From contig USAT01000069.1 in assembly GCA_900552725.1 (NCBI GenBank), positions 1 to 10,223 of the forward strand: a stretch of 10,223 nt of DNA, in the 5' to 3' direction. Under the pieces are notes generated by a model, which made no database searches, had not been told where the DNA came from, and worked only from the letters and a program-made list of their open reading frames with translations. The translations under genes were made by a program, and so were the position numbers. Shown in pieces: positions 1 to 5,138 of the stretch. Source of the DNA: an uncultured Eubacteriales bacterium (GTDB taxonomy: Bacteria > Bacillota > Clostridia > Oscillospirales > Oscillospiraceae). Every line of letters starts with the position of its first letter. Within the stretch, counting starts at the first letter, position 1.

Positions 1-55
1 CGTTTCCTCTATAATAGCAGAAGCAGGGGCGTTTGCATAGTTTTTTGACAGACTG

Positions 56-82
56 AGACCGCAGAGCCTTGCTCTGCGGTCT
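56..82. terminator. Hairpin terminator downstream of the macro/NADAR gene
   Basis: Twelve-base-pair perfect inverted repeat (arms 56-67 and 71-82) with a three-base loop, lying just past the stop of the minus-strand NADAR gene. The T-rich run after it is on the plus strand (82-90), so its best polarity is for plus-strand transcription arriving from left of the window. On the minus strand no U-run follows directly. It may serve both directions, but that is inference. Positions 1-55 hold no gene I can support. Confidence 0.6.
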
Positions 83-88
83 TTCCTT

Positions 89-958
89 CTATTCTTCGGT
101 CCGCAGGGTGTCGCGTACCCGCATGAGGGCCTTGCCCAGGATGCTCTGGCCCTGCCATTGGGCCACATCCTGGTGCCGGGGATCGTCCAGAGGGATGCCG
201 ATGCCCCAGATGCGGTCATTGGGGGAGCACTCGGCGATCAGGGCGTCGCCGGTGGCGAGAAGCTGGTGCTTCAGGCCGCTGTTCTGGCCGAATTTGGCCA
301 GCAGGCCCCAGTAGATGACCTCCTGCCGCACCGCCGTCCACTTGGCGTCGTCATAGGGGGTGATGGCCCGGCCCAGCAGCTTTACCGTTTTGGGATCGGG
401 GTTCTCCATCACGCGGGCGGCGGTGGCCTCGTCGCCGCAGCACAGGGCCTTCTGGCGCATGAGATACTGCTCGGCATTGAGATACGTCACGCCATCCACG
501 GTGAACACCGCCGGGTACCAGTTGCTGAACCAGCCGTTGGGGCCGTATTCGTGGAAGAAACCCACCACATTTCCGGGAATGGGCGCGTCCTTCTCTGTGA
601 CGGCGAATTCCTCGTACAGGTCATATGTCCGCTGATCCGGGGCCAGCAGCGTCACGGCCAGCGCCGCGTCCGGATGGGCCTTGCCCCAGTTGTCCACTGC
701 CACCAGCGCCGCGGGGACGGCGAACTGGGGCGGCCAGCCGCCCGCCGCGCCCACCGTGGGGATCTCGACAGCGGAGCACCCCGCTGCCAGCGCGGCGTCC
801 AGCGCCGCGGTATAGCACGCGGTCAGCGCCGCCGTTTCGTGGGGCCGCCCGTCATAGACCGGCGGCGTCAGGGGGACGGTGATGGTGCCGTCCCGGGCCG
901 CGGCGCGGCACAGGCTTCCACCGCCCGCGGCACTGTCCAGCCGGAAGGAGAGCGCCAT
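89..958 (-). CDS. NADAR-domain protein with an N-terminal macro-domain remnant
   Basis: A 289-residue protein. Residues about 132-285 form a NADAR (YbiA/DUF1768) domain: a GWFSNWYP stretch at 142-149, TVDGVTYLNAEQY at 153-165 with the conserved acidic residue E163, QKA at 169-171, LLGR 194-197, KFGQN 222-226, WGIG 251-254, and the closing LGKALMRVRDTL. NADAR proteins are N-glycosidases acting on ADP-ribose linkages, including ADP-ribosylated guanine, and some act in riboflavin-related pathways. Residues about 24-118 resemble the C-terminal half of a macro domain: VYDGR..E, ACYTAALDAAL, a strand plus VGAAGGWP loop at 69-76, and a final strand then TYDLYEEF. The N-terminal NAAN and Gly-Gly-Gly-Val-Asp part of a macro domain is missing, although a short AGGG remains at 11-14. 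The start lies one codon after the aminopeptidase stop, with a weak AAGG about eight bases upstream. No ADP-ribosyltransferase toxin gene is visible nearby. The NADAR call is secure; the macro call is by pattern only. Confidence 0.85.
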   Translation of the reverse strand: MALSFRLDSAAGGGSLCRAAARDGTITVPLTPPVYDGRPHETAALTACYTAALDAALAAGCSAVEIPTVGAAGGWPPQFAVPAALVAVDNWGKAHPDAALAVTLLAPDQRTYDLYEEFAVTEKDAPIPGNVVGFFHEYGPNGWFSNWYPAVFTVDGVTYLNAEQYLMRQKALCCGDEATAARVMENPDPKTVKLLGRAITPYDDAKWTAVRQEVIYWGLLAKFGQNSGLKHQLLATGDALIAECSPNDRIWGIGIPLDDPRHQDVAQWQGQSILGKALMRVRDTLRTEE

Positions 959-961
959 AGG

Positions 962-2353
962 TCACGCCTTCTCGAACGCCGCCTTCATGCAGCGATAGGT
1001 CATGTAGCAGTCCAGCTTGCCCACGGTCTCATAGGGGGCATGCATGCTCAGCACGGGGACGCCCGCGTCGATGGTGTCGATGTTGCGCTTGGCCATGTAC
1101 TTGGCCACGGTGCCGCCGCCGCCGGCGTCGGTCTTGCCCAGCTCGGCCATCTGCCAGAAGATGTTTTCCTCGTTCAGCAGGCGGCGCAGCTTGCCCACCA
1201 CCTCGGCACTGGCGTCTGAGGCGCCGGATTTGCCGCCGGCGCCGGTGTACTTGCACAGGCCGATGCCGTAGTTGACATAGGCGGCGTTATTCTTCTCATA
1301 CACCTCGGCAAAGTTGGGGTCGTAGGCGGCGGTCACGTCGGCGCTGATGCAGAAGGAGTTGGCGAAGCAGTCCCGCAGCAGCACGCCCTGGCTGTCGCAC
1401 AGCTCACCCATGAACTTGTCAAAGGCCTCGGACTGCATGCCGGACACGCCCTCGCTGCCGATCTCCTCCTTGTCGGCGAAGATGCACACGCCGGTGCGGA
1501 CGGGATCCTTGGCGTCGAAGATACCGGCCAGCTCGGCATAGGCGCAGACGCGGTCGTCGTGACCGTAGCTGGCGATGAGGCTGCGGTCAAAGCCGATATC
1601 GCGGGCATGACCGGCGGGGACGGCCTCCAGCTCGGCGGAGATGAAGTCCTCCTCCACCATGCCGTACTTCTCATGCAGAAGCTGCATGACGGCCAGCTTG
1701 AAGCGCTTCTTCTCGTCCTGATCCGTTACCGGCATGGAGCCCACCAGAATGTTCAGGCTCTCGCTGGGGATGGCCTCGTTCAGGGGCTTCTTGCCCTGCT
1801 CACGGCCCAGGTGGGGCAGCAGGTCATTGATGATGAACTGGGGATCCTCGGGCTTGTCGCCGATATGGACGGGCATCACCGTGCCGTCGGCAAGCGTCAC
1901 CACGCCGTGGAGCTCCAGGGGAATGGTGACCCAGTGGTACTTGCGGATGCCGCCGTAGTGATGGGTCTTGAGATAGGCCAGCTCCGCGTCCTCATACAGG
2001 GGCCGGGGCTTCAGATCCAGGCGGGGTGCGTCGGTGTGGGCGGCGGCAATGACGGCGCCCTTGGAAAGAGGTTCTCTGCCGATGACGGCCAGCATGATTC
2101 CCTTGCCACGGTTGTTGCAGTACACCTTGTCGCCGGTCTTGAGGGGCATGCCGGGCTGATACGCCACAAAGCCCCGCTTCTCGGCCAGCTCGATGCAGTA
2201 GTCCACGCACAGACGCTCGGTCTTGCCGTGGTTCAGAAAGTCCTTGTAATCCTCGCAATAGGCGTGCATGGCGGCCTTTTCGCTCTCCGGCAGGCGGTCA
2301 TAGCCGTTCTCCGGCGCGTACAGCAGGGCCTTGCTCAGCTTGCTTTCGCTCAT
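962..2353 (-). CDS. M18 family zinc aminopeptidase
   Basis: A 463-residue cytosolic metallo-aminopeptidase of family M18 (aspartyl aminopeptidase/aminopeptidase I type), of normal family length. M18 enzymes use two metal ions to remove N-terminal residues from peptides and usually assemble as dodecamers. The expected metal and catalytic residues are present in order: H106 and D108 in HTDAPRLD, D266/D267 in GHDDR, the E296-E297 pair in DKEEIGSEG, D339 in SAD, and H438 in SMHAPYE. The glycine-rich GAGGKSGASD at 371-380 and DAGGGGT at 409-415 are also typical. The start is supported by GAGGAGG about nine bases upstream. It is the first gene of a two-gene minus-strand unit, and the NADAR gene starts three bases after its stop in the same frame. 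Substrate preference, acidic or neutral, cannot be judged from the sequence. Confidence 0.95.
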   Translation of the reverse strand: MSESKLSKALLYAPENGYDRLPESEKAAMHAYCEDYKDFLNHGKTERLCVDYCIELAEKRGFVAYQPGMPLKTGDKVYCNNRGKGIMLAVIGREPLSKGAVIAAAHTDAPRLDLKPRPLYEDAELAYLKTHHYGGIRKYHWVTIPLELHGVVTLADGTVMPVHIGDKPEDPQFIINDLLPHLGREQGKKPLNEAIPSESLNILVGSMPVTDQDEKKRFKLAVMQLLHEKYGMVEEDFISAELEAVPAGHARDIGFDRSLIASYGHDDRVCAYAELAGIFDAKDPVRTGVCIFADKEEIGSEGVSGMQSEAFDKFMGELCDSQGVLLRDCFANSFCISADVTAAYDPNFAEVYEKNNAAYVNYGIGLCKYTGAGGKSGASDASAEVVGKLRRLLNEENIFWQMAELGKTDAGGGGTVAKYMAKRNIDTIDAGVPVLSMHAPYETVGKLDCYMTYRCMKAAFEKA

Positions 2354-2390
2354 GGATGATTCCTCCTCATATTAAATGGTCTCTACCGCC

Positions 2391-2419
2391 ATCCTACCAT
2401 AGAACCGCCGCCTTTGCAA
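2391..2419 (-). promoter_or_regulatory. Candidate sigma-A promoter for the aminopeptidase/NADAR unit
   Basis: On the minus strand, TTGCAA (2414-2419) is followed after 17 bases by TAGGAT (2391-2396), each box matching consensus at four of six positions. Transcription would start near 2384 and give a leader of about 30 bases that carries the GAGGAGG ribosome site. It lies back to back with the csoR promoter, with the two -35 boxes only eight bases apart. Confidence 0.5.
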
Positions 2420-2427
2420 GGGGCGGC

Positions 2428-2456
2428 TTGACAATGGGGCGGGGGAGAAGTATAAT
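2428..2456 (+). promoter_or_regulatory. Consensus sigma-A promoter of csoR
   Basis: Perfect -35 TTGACA (2428-2433) and perfect -10 TATAAT (2451-2456) with the ideal 17-base spacer. Transcription should start near 2463. A promoter this strong is what one expects for a gene held down by its own repressor, and a CsoR-type palindrome lies right at the predicted start site. Confidence 0.9.
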
Positions 2457-2463
2457 CTCCCTA

Positions 2464-2477
2464 TACCCCATAGGGTA
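2464..2477. promoter_or_regulatory. Predicted CsoR operator
   Basis: TACCCCATAGGGTA is an imperfect palindrome (12 of 14 positions symmetrical) with the C-run/G-run halves typical of CsoR-family operators in Firmicutes and Actinobacteria. It sits directly after the -10 box and covers the predicted transcription start, so a bound repressor would block initiation. The csoR ribosome site AGGAGGG begins just after it (2477-2483). Autoregulation is inferred from this arrangement. Confidence 0.75.
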
Positions 2478-2490
2478 GGAGGGATCGACA

Positions 2491-2766
2491 ATGAAGCAAT
2501 GCATGGACGCGGACAACCTGCACCGCAGGCTGAAAAAGATCATCGGCCAGGTACAGGCCATTGACCGGATGATCGACGAGGACGTCCCCTGCGAGGATGT
2601 GCTGGCCCAGATCAACGCGGCGAAATCCGCCCTTCACGGCTGCGGCAAGGTGGTGCTGGAGGGACACATCAAGCACTGTGTCCGGGACGGCATCCAGCAC
2701 GGCGATGCCGACAAGACCATCGAGAGCTTTACCAAGGCGGTGGAGCGGTTTTCCAATATGGGATAA
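2491..2766 (+). CDS. csoR: CsoR-type metal-sensing transcriptional repressor
   Basis: A 91-residue all-helical DUF156 protein, normal length for the family. CsoR-family repressors bind DNA as tetramers and release it when they bind metal or another inducer. The Cu(I) triad Cys-His-Cys is present: C34 in VPCEDVL and H59/C63 in EGHIKHC. This favours copper over the FrmR, RcnR or CstR branches, where these positions differ. Further cysteines at C4 and C51 are not part of the classical triad. The signature helix RRLKKIIGQVQAIDRM (12-27) is typical. The ATG is supported by AGGAGGG with a seven-base gap. It is transcribed alone, ending in a terminator that overlaps its stop, and no copper ATPase or chaperone gene adjoins it. 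Any exporter it controls must lie elsewhere. A different thiol-type inducer is a less likely alternative. Confidence 0.9.
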   Translation: MKQCMDADNLHRRLKKIIGQVQAIDRMIDEDVPCEDVLAQINAAKSALHGCGKVVLEGHIKHCVRDGIQHGDADKTIESFTKAVERFSNMG

Positions 2767-2815
2767 TGGATAAAAAGAGGAGGGAGCTATGCTCCCTCCT
2801 CTTTTTATCCATTAT
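2763..2815. terminator. Bidirectional terminator between csoR and the 3D-domain gene
   Basis: A 25-base-pair perfect stem (arms 2763-2787 and 2791-2815) with a three-base TAT loop. The GC-rich core is flanked by A5 on one side and T5 on the other, giving a U-run in both directions. It therefore serves both convergent genes. The left arm contains most of the csoR stop codon (2764-2766). Confidence 0.95.
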
Positions 2816-2819
2816 TTGT

Positions 2820-4106
2820 TTAGTCCAGCAGCCAGACGGTTACGTTGCGGCGGCCCCAGGAGACACAGTCGGAATAGCTGGGGAACCACACGTCGATGAC
2901 GTTGCCCTTCATGCCGCCGGTGTCCTCCACCTGTCCCATGCCGTAGGACTGGATGAACATCCGGGAGTGATAGGCGAAGGTCTTGGGGTCGGCGGCAACG
3001 ATGCCCAGGCCCACGGCGTGACCGGTGGCGGTGGTCCATGCCGCGCCATTCTCGCCGCCGCTGTAATAGGCGGTGGAGTTGCAGGTGAGCTTGTCGTAAT
3101 AGGTCATGCTGTAGCCGGACTGGAACACCAGATAGCCGCCGGAGCGTCCGCCGCCATAGGCCACGTCACGCTCGATGCGGTCATCCCGCTCCACTTCCTT
3201 CACCAGGCGGCCGTAGACAATGATCTGGGCCCGGGCGGTACTGTCGCTGCGGTCCACCAGCACGGTGTTGACCATCTCGCCGCTGCGGTACACGTCGTCA
3301 TAGGTGTCGGTGGTGGTGCCGGGCGCACCCTCCTGCAATATCACATGCTCACCGTAGGGCAGCAGATAGTCGTACAGCACCTTGGTCTGATAGGTGTCTA
3401 CCTTGGTCTCACGGCGGCGGCAGCGCAGCTCGTCGCTGATGTGGATCAGGGGCTTCAGGCCGGTGGTGTTGACGCCGATCATCTCATCCTTGCCCACATG
3501 GATGTCATAGCGCTCCAGCAGGTTCTGCACCGTCTCGTGATAGGACTCCACCGACAGCAGCTCGTCGCCGTGACGGATCAGCACCATCTGCCCGGCGGCC
3601 AGGATGATCTGGGCGTCGCCGCCGGTATCATCGTGCACCCGCAGAGTGTCGCTCTCGTAGGTGAAATCGGGATAGCCGTTCACCAGAGTGGTGGCCTCGT
3701 CGGTGACCACCAGATAGGTATAGGTCTTGGCGGTGGTGTCCGCTACGCACCAGGGCAGGCAGATCAGCACCGCGATGCCGCCCAGCACCAGCCAGCGCAT
3801 CCACACATGGGCCTTCAGCTTGGCAGAGAAGCGGCGCAGGAACTGATACTGCGGCAGCTCCCACACGGCCTTTTTCGTCCGCTGCCACCAGGCCTTGACG
3901 GAGCGTACCATGCGGGTGTTCAGGAACCAGGCCCACAGCAGACGCCCGATCAGTGCGAACACGTCGCCCAGACGCCACCAGAACACCCGGAATGCCCGCT
4001 TCAGGGCCCGGACCTCGTCCATCTCGCCGAAGATACGGAGGTTGTCCCCCATGCAGCGCCAGGCGAACTTGATGTTGGGCCAAAGTTGTTGCAATCGTTC
4101 TTTCAT
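2820..4106 (-). CDS. Membrane-anchored DUF348/G5/3D-domain cell-wall protein (YabE-like)
   Basis: A 428-residue protein. The order is: a basic, Trp-rich cytoplasmic segment (1-100), one membrane span (about 103-121), a DUF348-like region (about 127-213), a G5-like region (about 220-302) and a C-terminal 3D domain (about 338-428). The three aspartates that name the 3D fold appear as D373 (AADP), D395 (EDTGG) and D405 (VIDVWF), with the leading STAYYSGG at 344-351. The fold resembles the catalytic barrel of lytic transglycosylases (MltA), so peptidoglycan cleavage outside the membrane is the likely role, as for YabE and resuscitation-promoting-factor-like proteins. The ATG at 4106 has GAGGT only three bases upstream, slightly close. 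The open frame continues much further upstream, but that part is antisense to the HAD gene and lies beyond this gene's promoter. The N-terminal 100 residues are longer than a usual YabE anchor. Confidence 0.85.
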   Translation of the reverse strand: MKERLQQLWPNIKFAWRCMGDNLRIFGEMDEVRALKRAFRVFWWRLGDVFALIGRLLWAWFLNTRMVRSVKAWWQRTKKAVWELPQYQFLRRFSAKLKAHVWMRWLVLGGIAVLICLPWCVADTTAKTYTYLVVTDEATTLVNGYPDFTYESDTLRVHDDTGGDAQIILAAGQMVLIRHGDELLSVESYHETVQNLLERYDIHVGKDEMIGVNTTGLKPLIHISDELRCRRRETKVDTYQTKVLYDYLLPYGEHVILQEGAPGTTTDTYDDVYRSGEMVNTVLVDRSDSTARAQIIVYGRLVKEVERDDRIERDVAYGGGRSGGYLVFQSGYSMTYYDKLTCNSTAYYSGGENGAAWTTATGHAVGLGIVAADPKTFAYHSRMFIQSYGMGQVEDTGGMKGNVIDVWFPSYSDCVSWGRRNVTVWLLD

Positions 4107-4126
4107 AATACCTCGATGATATCCAT
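4103..4126 (-). other. Possible seven-codon upstream ORF coupled to the 3D-domain gene
   Basis: In the leader of the 3D-domain gene an ATG at 4126 opens a frame encoding MDIIEVL, whose TGA (4105-4103) overlaps the gene's ATG (4106-4104) in an ATGA junction. It could couple translation, but it lacks a good ribosome site of its own and may be chance. Confidence 0.25.
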
Positions 4127-4179
4127 CTTGCCGCCGCGGTAAACCACAGCAGGGACGGAAATGGAAAAATACGCCACAA

Positions 4180-4208
4180 AGTATAGCATTTTCGGCAATT
4201 ATTGTCAA
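4180..4208 (-). promoter_or_regulatory. Sigma-A promoter of the 3D-domain protein gene
   Basis: On the minus strand, a perfect -35 TTGACA (4203-4208) lies 17 bases from TATACT (4180-4185), which matches consensus at five of six positions. The leader would be about 65-70 bases. This fixes the gene start well downstream of the long upstream open frame. Confidence 0.85.
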
Positions 4209-4230
4209 GTTTTCCCCACCGGAGTGAAGG

Positions 4231-4260
4231 AGTGGGCCGCGAAAACCTTCTATGCCCACT
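4231..4260. repeat. Short inverted repeat between divergent promoters
   Basis: Arms AGTGGGC (4231-4237) and GCCCACT (4254-4260) are perfectly complementary and lie between the two -35 boxes of the divergent promoters. It could be a regulator site or chance. No recognised operator family fits. Confidence 0.25.
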
Positions 4261-4273
4261 TTGCAACAAAATC

Positions 4274-4302
4274 TTGCCATATCCGACAGGTTGTGGTATG
4301 CT
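4274..4302 (+). promoter_or_regulatory. Candidate sigma-A promoter of the HAD-to-coiled-coil operon
   Basis: TTGCCA (4274-4279) and TATGCT (4297-4302) are separated by 17 bases. Transcription would start near 4309, giving a short leader of about 29 bases with the ribosome site. It is the only good candidate in the 4209-4337 gap. Confidence 0.6.
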
Positions 4303-4322
4303 GTAAAATTGTATAGGTATGA

Positions 4323-4331
4323 AAAGGAGGT
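4323..4331 (+). promoter_or_regulatory. Strong ribosome binding site fixing the HAD gene start
   Basis: AAAGGAGGT is an almost full anti-16S match. The ATG at 4338 is six bases beyond it. The in-frame GTG at 4332 directly abuts the site and is too close to be used. Confidence 0.85.
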
Positions 4332-4337
4332 GTGCCC

Positions 4338-5138
4338 ATGGCACTGACAGACAAACGGCTTTTTCTGCTGGATATGGACGGCACCCTCTATCTGGACGAG
4401 CAGCTTTTCAACAAGGTACCGGAGTTCCTCTCCTTCATTCGCCAACAGGGCGGCCGGTACCTGTTTCTCACCAACAACTCCTCCCGGGGCGTGGAGGGCT
4501 ACATCGAAAAAATGCGCCGCCTGGGCATCGAGACCACGACGGAGGACTATCTCACCTCCGCCGACGCGGCGGAGCACGCGCTGCTGACGGAGTTTCCGGG
4601 CCAGCGGTGCTACGTCTCCGGCACCGCGTCGCTGAAGGCGCAGCTCACCGGGGCGGGCATCCAGGTGGCGGACACCCTGTCCGACGACATTACGGTGCTC
4701 CTCAGCGGCTTTGACACGGAGCTGACCTTTCAGAAGCTGGAGGATAGCTGCATCTTGCTGAACCGGGGCGTTACATGGCTGGCCACCAACCCAGACTGGG
4801 TGTGCCCCACCTGGTACGGCTCGGTGCCGGACTGCGGCAGCGTGTGCCAGATGCTGGAGCGGGCCACCGGGAAAACGCCCCGCTTTCTGGGAAAGCCCAG
4901 GCCGGAGATGGTGCGTCTGGCCCTTGCCCGGACGGGCTTTCCGCCGGAACAGGCTGTCATCATCGGCGACCGGCTGTATACCGACGTGGCCTGCGGCGTC
5001 AACGCCGGGATCGACAGTATCTTCGTCCTCAGCGGCGAGGGCGTTATGGGCGACATCGTGAAATACCGGGTGAACCCCACATGGGTCTATCAGGACATCG
5101 CAAAGCTCTATCACGACTTGAAGGAGAACCGAATATGA
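4338..5138 (+). CDS. HAD superfamily class IIA phosphatase (NagD/AraL/Pho13 type)
   Basis: A 266-residue cytosolic phosphatase. The four HAD motifs are intact: I, LLDMDGTLY with the nucleophile D12 and acid D14; II, TNNSS at 45-49; III, K186 in GKPRPEM; IV, GDRLYTD at 210-216 with D211 and D216. The class IIA cap occupies roughly 80-180 and includes ATNPDWVCP at 149-157, typical of the NagD branch. These enzymes dephosphorylate small metabolites such as sugar phosphates, glycerol phosphate, phosphoglycolate or nucleotides. The exact substrate cannot be read from the sequence. First gene of the plus-strand operon, its TGA overlaps the transporter ATG by four bases (ATGA). Next to a carrier and a glycerophosphodiesterase, a glycerol-phosphate or sugar-phosphate substrate is a reasonable inference, but a general damage-control phosphatase is equally possible. 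Confidence 0.92.
   Translation: MALTDKRLFLLDMDGTLYLDEQLFNKVPEFLSFIRQQGGRYLFLTNNSSRGVEGYIEKMRRLGIETTTEDYLTSADAAEHALLTEFPGQRCYVSGTASLKAQLTGAGIQVADTLSDDITVLLSGFDTELTFQKLEDSCILLNRGVTWLATNPDWVCPTWYGSVPDCGSVCQMLERATGKTPRFLGKPRPEMVRLALARTGFPPEQAVIIGDRLYTDVACGVNAGIDSIFVLSGEGVMGDIVKYRVNPTWVYQDIAKLYHDLKENRI

Noticed and set aside
10..15. TATAAT at the left edge
   Set aside because: Its -35 region would be outside the window and no downstream plus-strand gene is visible, so it cannot be supported.
45..50. TTGACA near the left edge
   Set aside because: No -10 box at the proper distance on the plus strand; the following sequence is the terminator hairpin.
158..1219. Plus-strand open frame of 353 codons across the NADAR and aminopeptidase genes
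   Set aside because: It spans two real minus-strand genes and has no recognisable motif.
1559..2359. Plus-strand open frame of 266 codons opposite the aminopeptidase
   Set aside because: Antisense shadow of the M18 gene with its metal ligands. No motif of its own.
2766..4142. Plus-strand open frame of 458 codons opposite the 3D-domain gene
   Set aside because: It is the complement of a gene with clear DUF348/3D motifs. Its composition (His, Val, Gly, Gln) is typical of a shadow frame.
4107..5114. N-terminal extension of the 3D-domain frame to 764 codons
   Set aside because: The extension runs antisense through the HAD phosphatase and past a good promoter at 4180-4208. The ATG at 4106 is the supported start.
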